Below, in pieces: positions 1-7,043 of a DNA stretch of 64,000 nucleotides. Origin of the DNA: Tardiphaga robiniae (GTDB lineage Bacteria; Pseudomonadota; Alphaproteobacteria; Rhizobiales; Xanthobacteraceae). The position numbers and the translations under genes were made by a program. Below the pieces are notes generated by a model. That model was not told where the DNA came from, searched no databases, and saw only the letters and a program-made list of their open reading frames with translations. The stretch's first letter is position 1. Each line of letters starts with the position of its first letter. The stretch covers positions 1-64,000 of the forward strand of contig NZ_LVYV01000023.1 of the NCBI RefSeq assembly GCF_001618955.1, given 5' to 3'.

Positions 1-1
1 G

Positions 2-546
2 CTCACCGAGATGATCGCCATGGAGAAGACCCGGCTCAAGCAGACCGACGAGCCGCTGCTGCTCGCCAGCCATCGTGCCGCCATCGCGGGCCTCACCGAG
101 CAATGCCGGCAGATCGAGGCGGAGCTGCGCGCCGCATCGCCGACGATGCCCGGTTGGCAACGAATTTCGGAATCCTGACCTCGATCCCGGGGATCGGCGA
201 GCGCATTGCCACCATCCTGATGACCGATCTGTCCGAGATCGGCAGCATCGACCGCAGGGCCATTGCAAGCCTTGCAGGGCTGGCGCCGCATGTCAGCCAG
301 TCCGGCAATGCGCCACCGCGGGCGATGATTGCCGGCGGTCGGCCCTGCGTTCGCGCCGCGCTGTACATGGCAGCTCTCGTTGCCTGCCGCCATCATCCGC
401 AGATGAAACAGGCCTATCAGGCCCTGCGGTTGCAGGGAAAGCCTGCCAAGGTCGCACTCATCGCCGTTGCCCGAAAGCTCCTCATCACCGCCAACGCGCT
501 CGTCAAAGCCAACAAACACTATGACGGAGAGACCCAGCCTCATTGA
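2..546 (+). pseudogene. IS110-family transposase, 3' part, frameshifted
   Basis: This is the C-terminal half of an IS110-type (DEDD/Tnp_20) transposase that enters from outside the window. Bases 2-133 read in one frame as a typical IS110 coiled region (LTEMIAMEKTRLKQTDE, ending IEAELRA). From about base 136 the homologous reading moves to another frame (IADDARLATNF, then SIPGIGERIATILMTDL) and continues to the stop at 544-546. Going from codon 131-133 to codon 136-138 leaves only two bases, which equals a one-base deletion. The first frame otherwise stops at 176-178. The C-terminal part carries the helix-hairpin-helix-like SIPGIGE and the GLAPHVSQSG block; in this family the Ser of the SG motif is the candidate catalytic residue. 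It is probably an inactive remnant, unless the shift is a sequencing error or programmed. Confidence 0.8.
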
Positions 547-567
547 CACACAAGACAGTCGCCGGGT

Positions 568-614
568 TCGCGTGCGCGAAGATGCGCCCGCGCCCCGGAA
601 TGACGAGTTTGGGG
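568..614. repeat. Dispersed palindrome, copy 1 (truncated left arm)
   Basis: The stretch starts GCCGGGTTCGCG and ends GCGCCCCGGAATGACG. The same two ends recur at 10664-10714 (inverted), 10738-10795 and 33804-33875. The usual leading GGATT before CCGGGTT is missing here, and the stop of the IS110 remnant lies only about 20 bases upstream, so the left arm may have been cut by the insertion. It is probably a REP/BIME-like non-coding repeat. Confidence 0.65.
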
Positions 615-642
615 CAACGCAGCAGGACAGCGCCGCGCCGAG

Positions 643-1386
643 CTACACCGCCGCCGCGTCCTCATGCCCGAAATAAGCCCGCTCCAGTCGCTGCGGCAGG
701 TTCGCTTCCGACGTGGTCGCTTCCAGCACGATGCGCCCCTGCGACAGCGCATAGACGCGGTTGGCAGCAGCCAGCGCTTTCTCCACCAATTGCTCCACCA
801 GCAGCACCGCAGTGCCTTGCTTCTGCAGTTGCGCGATCACCGTCAGCACGCGATCGACCAGCACCGGCGAGAGGCCCGCAGAAGGCTCGTCCAGCATCAG
901 CAGCCGCGGGCGCCGCACGAGGCCCTGTGCCACCACCAGCATCTGTTGTTGTCCGCCCGAGAGTGACGCTCCGCGCTCATGGCGTTTCTGCGCGATCTCC
1001 GGAAAGAACGACAGCGCCTCGTCGACGCGCGCGTGGCGCTCGCCGCGCGGCAGGTCGTAGGCCGCGAGCAGCAGGTTTTCCGTCACGGTCTGCTGCGTGA
1101 ACACACGGTGGCCCTCGATCACATGGACGAGCCCGGCACGCGCCGCCTCGCGCGGCGTGCCGTTGCTGATGTCGCGGCCGTCGAAGCGAACGCTCGCGGC
1201 ATTGACCGGCAACAGGCCGGAGATCGCGCGCAGCAACGTGGATTTGCCGGCGCCGTTGGGGCCGAGCAAAGTGACCACTTCGCCGGCGGCGATATGCAGG
1301 TCGATGCCATGGAGCACGCGGATCTTGCCGTAGCCGGATTCCAGCGCGGTGACCCTGAGCAGCGGTTCAGCCTCCGAGGTAAGCAC
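643..1386 (-). CDS. livF: Branched-chain amino acid-type ABC transporter ATPase LivF
   Basis: A 247-residue ATPase subunit of a HAAT-type (branched-chain amino acid or amide) importer; it energises uptake from the cytoplasmic face of the inner membrane. Walker A GPNGAGKST is near residues 42-50, the signature LSGGQQQ near 142-148, and Walker B LLMLDEP near 162-168, followed by the switch-region His position as VEQ, typical of LivF. The longest frame begins with TTG at 1392, but the GTG at 1386 is preceded by AAGGAGG with six bases of spacing, so I start there. It overlaps the end of the upstream permease-ATPase gene by 20 bases, consistent with translational coupling, and is the last gene of the operon running leftward from 5244. 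Confidence 0.9.
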   Translation of the reverse strand: MLTSEAEPLLRVTALESGYGKIRVLHGIDLHIAAGEVVTLLGPNGAGKSTLLRAISGLLPVNAASVRFDGRDISNGTPREAARAGLVHVIEGHRVFTQQTVTENLLLAAYDLPRGERHARVDEALSFFPEIAQKRHERGASLSGGQQQMLVVAQGLVRRPRLLMLDEPSAGLSPVLVDRVLTVIAQLQKQGTAVLLVEQLVEKALAAANRVYALSQGRIVLEATTSEANLPQRLERAYFGHEDAAAV

Positions 1387-3166
1387 TGACAACCTCCTTG
1401 TGAACGCGGATTTCGGCCGGCGTGCCGGCGGCGAGGATCTTGCCGAGGTTCAACACAGTGACCTGATCGCAGATGTCGAAGATCAGGTCGGCGTGATGTT
1501 CCACCAGCAGCACGCCGGTGCCGCGGCGGCTGATCGCCTTGATCAGCGCGCCGAGCCGCGTGATCTCGTCGCTGGAGAGGCCTGCGGCAGGTTCGTCCAG
1601 CAGCAGGAAGTCCGGCTGCAACATTAGCGCGCGGGCGATCTCGATAAAACGCAATTCGCTGTGCTGCAGGCGATCGGCGCGGACATCCGCCAGCGCCTCC
1701 AGCCCGACGACGCCGAGCATGGCGCGCGCCTGTGCGGTGAGCTTGCGTTCGTCGCGATGATGCCGCGGCAGCGACAGCAGCGCCTCGGCAAATGTCGCTT
1801 CGCCCTCGATGGTGCCGCCGACCATCACATTCTCAAGCACCGAGGCTTCGCCGATCACGCGGGGCGTCTGGAAGGTGCGGGCGATGCCTTTGCCGGCGCG
1901 CAGTTCCGGCATGCCGGGCGGCAGCGCGTCATCGCCGAGCGTGATGGTGCCGCCCTTGGCGGCGTAATAGCCGGAGATCACATTCAGCGTCGTGGTCTTA
2001 CCGGATCCGTTGGGCCCGATCAGGCCGTGGATCTGGCCGGGTTTCACGTCGAGATCGAGGCCGTCGATGGCACGGACATTGCCGAAGGTGAGGACGACTT
2101 CGCGCAGGGTGAGCGTCTTGGTAGTTGCCGTCTTGCGCAACACCTCGGAGAGTCCCGCGATGCGCGGCACGATGGCGCGGTTGCTGGCGAGCGGGCGGCG
2201 GCTCTTGAAGTCCAGCAGCGCCGCGATGCCGCCGGGCATCACCAGCACGATCAGCAACAGCAGCACCGCATAGAGGAAGGTCGACCACGCGGCCAGAGGT
2301 GCCGCGATCTCCGGCAGGATGGTGAGAATGATGGTGCCGAGCATCGGGCCCAAGATCGAGCCGCGGCCGCCGATCAGGATGGCGATGAAGAACAACACTG
2401 AGAGATCGAAGGTGAAGGCGTCCGGCGTGATGTAGGTCTGCAGGCTGGCGAACAGCCCGCCGGCAAAGGCCGCCATGGCGCCGGCGAGCAGGAAGATCGA
2501 CACCAGCAGCTTCGGCTTGGAAATGCCGGTGGCTTCCGCGGCGACATCCGCGTCGCGGATCGCAATCAGCGCGCGGCCGAACCGGCTATAGGCGATATTG
2601 GCGCTGAGCCAGGTCGCCACCGCTGCAAAGCCGATGCACAGATAATAGAACCCCCATGGAGTATTGAACGGTGCCGAGAATTCCGGCCCGACGATGCCTA
2701 TGCCGCCGCCGGTGACGCTCTGCCAGGCCAGTGCGATCTGCGTCACGATGGTGGCGAAGCCGAGCGTGGTCATGGCGAAATAGAAGGTACGCAGCCGCAT
2801 CGCGGGCAGGCCGACAATGACGCCGAACACCGCGCCGACGCAGCTTGCTATGATCAGCGCGCCGTAGATCGGGACGGGCGGCAGCACATTGCCGGCTGCG
2901 AGCACGCTGGTCGTGTAGGCACCCAGCGTCAGCAGCGCCACATAGCCGATGGCGAGATGGCCGGCAAAGCCGACGACGAGATTGAGCCCGGCCACCAGCA
3001 CCCAGTAGATCGCGGCACGCGTGCCGATCAGTGCCCAGTAATCATTGCTGACGAAAGGCAGGATCATCGCCAGCACGAACACGCCGAGAAACGGCAGCAG
3101 TGCCGGCAATACGGAGTGTCTGGTCGTGGTCTCGCGCGATGTCGGGATATCGGCGATTGCGGTCAT
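1367..3166 (-). CDS. Fused LivM permease - LivG ATPase
   Basis: A 599-residue fusion. Residues about 20-315 form a LivM-like integral membrane permease with many hydrophobic segments and the conserved GLNLVVGFAGHLAIGY block. Residues about 350-599 form a LivG-like ATPase with Walker A GPNGSGKTT (about 384-392), Walker B FLLLDEPAAG and a VEHH switch. Such fusions are known in proteobacterial branched-chain importers. The ABC signature is unusual: the canonical LSxGQ is LQHSE here (frame RLQHSELRFIEIARAL), without the conserved Gly. The ATG at 3166 follows GGAGG and overlaps the livH stop by one base (TGATG); the extra GTG at 3169 is too close to the ribosome site. It works with LivH, LivF and the binding protein in the same operon. 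Confidence 0.88.
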   Translation of the reverse strand: MTAIADIPTSRETTTRHSVLPALLPFLGVFVLAMILPFVSNDYWALIGTRAAIYWVLVAGLNLVVGFAGHLAIGYVALLTLGAYTTSVLAAGNVLPPVPIYGALIIASCVGAVFGVIVGLPAMRLRTFYFAMTTLGFATIVTQIALAWQSVTGGGIGIVGPEFSAPFNTPWGFYYLCIGFAAVATWLSANIAYSRFGRALIAIRDADVAAEATGISKPKLLVSIFLLAGAMAAFAGGLFASLQTYITPDAFTFDLSVLFFIAILIGGRGSILGPMLGTIILTILPEIAAPLAAWSTFLYAVLLLLIVLVMPGGIAALLDFKSRRPLASNRAIVPRIAGLSEVLRKTATTKTLTLREVVLTFGNVRAIDGLDLDVKPGQIHGLIGPNGSGKTTTLNVISGYYAAKGGTITLGDDALPPGMPELRAGKGIARTFQTPRVIGEASVLENVMVGGTIEGEATFAEALLSLPRHHRDERKLTAQARAMLGVVGLEALADVRADRLQHSELRFIEIARALMLQPDFLLLDEPAAGLSSDEITRLGALIKAISRRGTGVLLVEHHADLIFDICDQVTVLNLGKILAAGTPAEIRVHKEVVSAYLGG

Positions 3167-4023
3167 CACACCCTCCGCGCCGTTGCAGAGCCGAACAGGC
3201 CCGAGGGCGCTGCCAGCAACACGATGATGAAGATCGCGAACACCGCGACCGACGAGAAGATGCCGCCGACCAGGAAATTCGCAGCCTGCTGGAACAGCCC
3301 GAGCGCCAGCCCGCCGATCAGCGCGCCGCGATTGTTGCCGAGGCCGCCAAGCGCCACCGGCACGAAGCCGTAGAAATTCAGCAGTGCGCCATTGGCGAAG
3401 AAGGCCAGCATCAGTTCGCCGCCGGCGAAGCCCGCCACGCCGCCGATCACGCCGGCGAGGGCATAGCTCGCCACGCGCAGGTTACGCTCGGGCAGGCCGA
3501 GCGCGCGCGCGGCGAAATTGTCCTCGGCAATCGCCATGAAGGCGTGGCCGACCAATGTGCGGCGATAGAGATATTCGAGGCCGAGTATGGTGAGGCCGCA
3601 GGCCACCACCGGCAGCCAGAATTTCTCGTCCCACACGCCGGTGCCGAGGCCGACGATACGCGGGAACGGCTGCGGCTCGGTACCCCATTTGATTGCGGTG
3701 ACCTGCTGGATCATCAGCGCCAGCGCGAGTGTCGACAGCACGTAAAGATGCTGCTCGAGGCTTTTGAGCACCGGCCGCACCGCGACGAATTCGGTGATGA
3801 CGCCGATGATGGCGCAGGCGATCAAAGTGAGGGCGAAGCCGACCAGCGTCGGCATCCCCATTTTGAGCATGAACAGCGAGCCGAACACCCCGCCGAGCAT
3901 CGCGAGCTGTCCGGCGGTGAAGCTCATCACCCGCGAGGTCGAGAACATCGTATTGTAGGTGATTCCGACGAGCGCATAGATCGCGCCCGCCGCGAGGCCT
4001 GAAGCTATGATCGAGCCGAGCAT
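3166..4023 (-). CDS. livH: Branched-chain amino acid-type ABC permease LivH
   Basis: A 285-residue inner-membrane permease of the LivH family, partner of the LivM half encoded immediately downstream. It is almost entirely hydrophobic, with about eight membrane segments, and carries the family-typical N-terminal stretch SGLAAGAIYALVGITYN and the later block FANGALLNFYGFVPVALGG. Length is normal for LivH (about 290). The start codon lies 21 bases after the stop of the solute-binding protein, and the stop overlaps the next ATG, so the four genes are one leftward operon. The substrate cannot be read from the sequence; amino acids, amides, urea or aromatic acids are all used by this transporter class. 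Confidence 0.9.
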   Translation of the reverse strand: MLGSIIASGLAAGAIYALVGITYNTMFSTSRVMSFTAGQLAMLGGVFGSLFMLKMGMPTLVGFALTLIACAIIGVITEFVAVRPVLKSLEQHLYVLSTLALALMIQQVTAIKWGTEPQPFPRIVGLGTGVWDEKFWLPVVACGLTILGLEYLYRRTLVGHAFMAIAEDNFAARALGLPERNLRVASYALAGVIGGVAGFAGGELMLAFFANGALLNFYGFVPVALGGLGNNRGALIGGLALGLFQQAANFLVGGIFSSVAVFAIFIIVLLAAPSGLFGSATARRV

Positions 4024-4044
4024 GTGTGTCGTCCTCGCGCCGGC

Positions 4045-5244
4045 TTATGAGTAGCCGGGGGCGAGGGCGAAGGTGCCGTTCTTGGCGGAACGCGCTTCCG
4101 ACATCACGATCTCGTCGGTCGGATAGCCGTTGTGCTGTGTGGGTGAAAACGAATAGTTGCCGAAATAGCCGGGATATTTGGTCAGCGAGTTCCAGTATTT
4201 GACGATGCCCTCGCTGTCGGTCGATCCGCTGGCCTCGACGGCCTTGGCGATCAGTTCGACCGCGTCGATACCGCCGGCGATCCACCACAGCAGCGTGTCG
4301 TTGAGCGGCACCTTGGCCTTGTTCAGGCGATCGACGAGATCCTGACTCTTCGGCGGCAGTTTTCCGGCTGAATCGTAACTGCAGCTCTTGTAGCCGATGG
4401 CGTAGACCTTCTCCCAGTTGGCGGGTTTCTCGACCAGGCCGGCGAGTTCGCCGGACGCCAGCGACGGATGGCCGACAAAGGGAACGTCCCAGTTCATCGA
4501 CGCGCGGGTGTTGAACATGCGCGCTTCCATGCCGGTGGAAACGCTCCATACCACGATGACCTGCGCAGCGGCATTCTTGGCGCGCAGCATGTCCGGCGTC
4601 ATGTCGGGCTGGGTCGCGTCGATATTGGCGCTGTAGACCACATCGGCGCCGTCTTTCTTGAAGGCCTCGACGGAGGCTTTCACGGCGGTGACGCCGTAGC
4701 CCGTGGTGTCGCCGATCACAGCGATCTTGCTGACTTTCAGTACTTTGAGACAATAGTTGCGCACCGCATCGTCCCACTGGCCGTTGGATGGCGCGATCCG
4801 AAACGCGGCGGGGAATTTCGCGGGGTCGATCAGCGTGTCGACGACGCAGGGATGCAGATCGGGCATCTTGGCGCGCGCCATCAGTGGCGTGGTGGCCAGT
4901 GCTTCGCCGGAATTCACCGGCCCCCAGATCGCATGGACCTTGGCCTGGCTGATCAGTTCCTGGGTGGCGTTGACAGCCTTGGTCGGATCGCCCTGCGTAT
5001 CCCGCGTGATGATCTCGATCTTGCGGCCTTTGACGCCGCCAGCGGCATTGATGGCTTCCGTGGCAAATGTGACGCCGCGGTTGAAGCCGACGGTCGGCGC
5101 CGAACTCGGTCCGGTCATGGCCGCGAGCCAGCCGATCTTGATCGGTTCGGACGATTGCGCAATGGCGGGACGTGCGAGTGGAAAACTTGCTGCGCCGAGT
5201 GCGCCGGCGCCGCCCAACAGAATACCACGACGAGAAATGCTCAT
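4045..5244 (-). CDS. Periplasmic solute-binding protein (Leu/Ile/Val or amide type)
   Basis: A 399-residue binding protein of the Peripla_BP_6 type, first gene of the liv-like operon. The mature part starts IKIGWLAAMTGPSS and has the bilobal family features (INAAGGVKGRKIEIITRDTQGDP). The N-terminus MSISRRGILLGGAGALGAASF contains SRR followed by a hydrophobic stretch and an Ala-rich cleavage region (ARPAIAQ), so export by the Tat route is likely. I use the ATG at 5244 rather than the longer frame from 5319: it follows GGGAGGAAGTCAAG with correct spacing and gives a proper signal peptide, whereas the longer version would place 25 charged residues in front of it. The ligand is unknown. Confidence 0.88.
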   Translation of the reverse strand: MSISRRGILLGGAGALGAASFPLARPAIAQSSEPIKIGWLAAMTGPSSAPTVGFNRGVTFATEAINAAGGVKGRKIEIITRDTQGDPTKAVNATQELISQAKVHAIWGPVNSGEALATTPLMARAKMPDLHPCVVDTLIDPAKFPAAFRIAPSNGQWDDAVRNYCLKVLKVSKIAVIGDTTGYGVTAVKASVEAFKKDGADVVYSANIDATQPDMTPDMLRAKNAAAQVIVVWSVSTGMEARMFNTRASMNWDVPFVGHPSLASGELAGLVEKPANWEKVYAIGYKSCSYDSAGKLPPKSQDLVDRLNKAKVPLNDTLLWWIAGGIDAVELIAKAVEASGSTDSEGIVKYWNSLTKYPGYFGNYSFSPTQHNGYPTDEIVMSEARSAKNGTFALAPGYS

Positions 5245-5583
5245 CTTGACTTCCTCCCTGTGTTTTCCCTTTGCGGTGCCTGTCATTGATGCAGGCATCC
5301 GTTTCGTCCGCCCGGTCACTGCCGGATTATGTATGTGTGTGATGTCGTTGGTTGGTCAGATACTCCGGATCGTCATGACATGCGTCGATGTCGCGCGGTG
5401 GCAGAGCGCGATGCGCAGATCCATCTCCATCGCCTCAGGCTGACCTGTCGCGGTGGCTTTGGCAATCGGCTTGTGATCTTTGACGATGGCAGGGGCGTTG
5501 CCAAGGGCCTGGCCGTTGCACGTCGCACGGTGCTGCTCTGCAGTCCTGCTTGTCTGTTGCAACGCAACGATATGTGGCCGTCG
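5245..5583. other. Intergenic region between liv operon and SDR gene
   Basis: About 340 bases without a supportable gene. It must hold the promoter of the leftward liv operon. A small inverted repeat, GCCTG with CAGGC around 5278-5296, lies near the operon start. Open frames here on both strands have arginine-rich, low-complexity products and no ribosome sites, so I treat them as chance. Confidence 0.5.
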
Positions 5584-6369
5584 TCAGGTTGCGCTGAAGC
5601 CGCCATCTGCTGATAGCACATGGCCGACGATGTAGCCGGCATCGTCGGATGCGAGCCACACCACGGCTTCGGCGACTTCGTGCGGTTGGCCCATACGCCG
5701 GATCGGCAGGCCTGCTGCGACGGCCGACATGTCGGCGATCCCCGAGGCCAGCATCATGTCGGTGACGACGCGGCCCGGTGCCACTGCGTTGATGCGGATG
5801 CCGCGCGGCCCGCATTCCATCGCCGCCGAGCGCATCAGTGAGATCACCGCCGCTTTCGATGCGGAATACAGCGCAAGGCCGGGATTGGGATTGCGGATGC
5901 CGCTCACCGAAGCATTGATGACGATGCGGCCGCCGCCATTCAGTTCCATGGCCTGGATCTGATGCTTCAGGCCGAGAAACACCGAGCGGACATTGGCATC
6001 GAACACGGTGTCATAGACCGCGCTGGTCTGCTGCTCGACCGGCGCGCGCCGTTCCTGATAACCGGCATTGTTGAAGGCCACATCGAGCCGCCCAAAACGG
6101 GACATCACAGCCTGCACCAGGCTGGCGACCTCGGCCTCCTCGGTCACATCGGTGCGCACGAACAGCGTCTTGGTGCCGAACCGGCCGCAGTCGTCGGCGG
6201 CAGCCTGTCCCTCGGCCTCGCGACGGCCTGCGATCACCACCGCAGCTGCGCCTTCCTGCGCCATCAGCAGCGCAGCCGCCCGCCCGATGCCGGTGCCGCC
6301 GCCGGTCACGAGGCAGATGTGTCCGGCCATGCGGTCGCGGGGGCGGAACTGGGCAGCGCTGGTTGTCAT
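5584..6369 (-). CDS. SDR-family NAD(P)-dependent oxidoreductase
   Basis: A 261-residue classical short-chain dehydrogenase. Cofactor motif TGGGTGIG is at residues 22-29, NNAG at 100-103, catalytic Ser near 154 in INASVSG, and YSASK at 168-172. It ends with the usual GHVLSADGGFSAT. The long frame starts at 6435, but AAGGA lies six bases before the ATG at 6369 and the region upstream is taken by the divergent regulator's operator, so I use 6369. It is divergently arranged with a MarR gene that is followed by a sugar-acid dehydratase and an RraA-like protein; a role as sugar or sugar-acid dehydrogenase is therefore plausible. The true substrate is not known. Confidence 0.87.
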   Translation of the reverse strand: MTTSAAQFRPRDRMAGHICLVTGGGTGIGRAAALLMAQEGAAAVVIAGRREAEGQAAADDCGRFGTKTLFVRTDVTEEAEVASLVQAVMSRFGRLDVAFNNAGYQERRAPVEQQTSAVYDTVFDANVRSVFLGLKHQIQAMELNGGGRIVINASVSGIRNPNPGLALYSASKAAVISLMRSAAMECGPRGIRINAVAPGRVVTDMMLASGIADMSAVAAGLPIRRMGQPHEVAEAVVWLASDDAGYIVGHVLSADGGFSAT

Positions 6370-6422
6370 AATCATTCCTTGCACGGATCGTGCTAACACG
6401 GTCGTTATTCGTCGCCAGCAAT

Positions 6423-6443
6423 ATAGTTGTATCATGCAACTAT
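6423..6443. promoter_or_regulatory. Inverted repeat, probable MarR operator
   Basis: ATAGTTG at 6423-6429 and CAACTAT at 6437-6443 are exact reverse complements separated by seven bases. Including the spacer, ten-base arms pair with one mismatch around base 6433. The size and symmetry fit a MarR-dimer operator. It lies between the divergent SDR and MarR genes, 18 bases before the proposed MarR start, which suggests autorepression and control of the SDR gene. Confidence 0.65.
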
Positions 6444-6460
6444 CGTCAAGGAGCCTGCGA

Positions 6461-6946
6461 TTGTCTGATATTGACGCCGATTTGATTGATCACATCCGCG
6501 CCGCGTCGCGTCTGATGGTGCGCGAGCTCGGTTTCATGCAGGCAACGGTTGCAGCGACCGACTATCCGCCATCGGCGGTGCATACGCTGCTGGAGATCGG
6601 CGCGCGCGAGGCGATGACCGCGGTCGAATTATCCGCGTTTCTTGGGCTGGAGAAATCCAGCGTCAGCCGGATGATCCGCAAGCTGATCGACGCCGGCGAG
6701 CTGAAGGAAGCCGCCAGTGCCGGCGACGGCCGCGTCAAGCGGCTGCTGCTCACGGCCAAGGGGCGTCGCACCCGCGAGGCGATCGAGGCCTATGGGCAAC
6801 GGCAGGTCACCAATGCCTTGCAGCGACTGGCTCCGGCCCAGCGTCAGAAGGTGGCCGAAGGTCTCGCACTTTATGCCGAGGCACTGGAAGCGCATCGGCT
6901 GGCAGATGCACAGACGCCGGACCGGACATTGGCCAGGCGGTCTTGA
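6461..6946 (+). CDS. MarR-family transcriptional regulator
   Basis: A 161-residue winged-helix regulator. After an N-terminal dimerisation helix it shows MTAVELSAFLGLEKSSVSRMIRKLIDAG, the recognition-helix region, then the wing (ASAGDGRVKRLLLTAKG), matching the MarR pattern. I use the TTG at 6461: AAGGAG at 6448-6453 sits seven bases ahead of it, whereas the in-frame ATG at 6434 lies inside the palindrome and has no ribosome site. It is transcribed away from the SDR gene and towards the dehydratase and RraA-like genes, so it probably controls both sides. MarR proteins are commonly released by small aromatic or acidic ligands; the ligand here is unknown. Confidence 0.85.
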   Translation: MSDIDADLIDHIRAASRLMVRELGFMQATVAATDYPPSAVHTLLEIGAREAMTAVELSAFLGLEKSSVSRMIRKLIDAGELKEAASAGDGRVKRLLLTAKGRRTREAIEAYGQRQVTNALQRLAPAQRQKVAEGLALYAEALEAHRLADAQTPDRTLARRS

Positions 6947-7043
6947 ACCGCTACAGTCGAATCCGGCACACTCGACCGGCTTGACTGGTTCGCATCGTGC
7001 AAAAGTAAGTTGTGCCAAAGCAAAAAGAAACAGGGATGGAATT

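Noticed and set aside
103-546. A complete 147-residue gene starting at 103
   Set aside because: The IS110 similarity continues upstream in another frame, so this is the 3' fragment of a frameshifted transposase, not a gene with its own start.
1661-2401. Long rightward open frames antisense to the liv operon (also 3100-4002 and 4468-5289)
   Set aside because: Asp/His/Arg-rich composition and complete overlap with motif-bearing genes on the other strand.
3482-4777. A 431-residue open frame across the binding protein and livH
   Set aside because: It is in another frame of the same strand as two well-supported genes and has a biased, Arg-rich composition.
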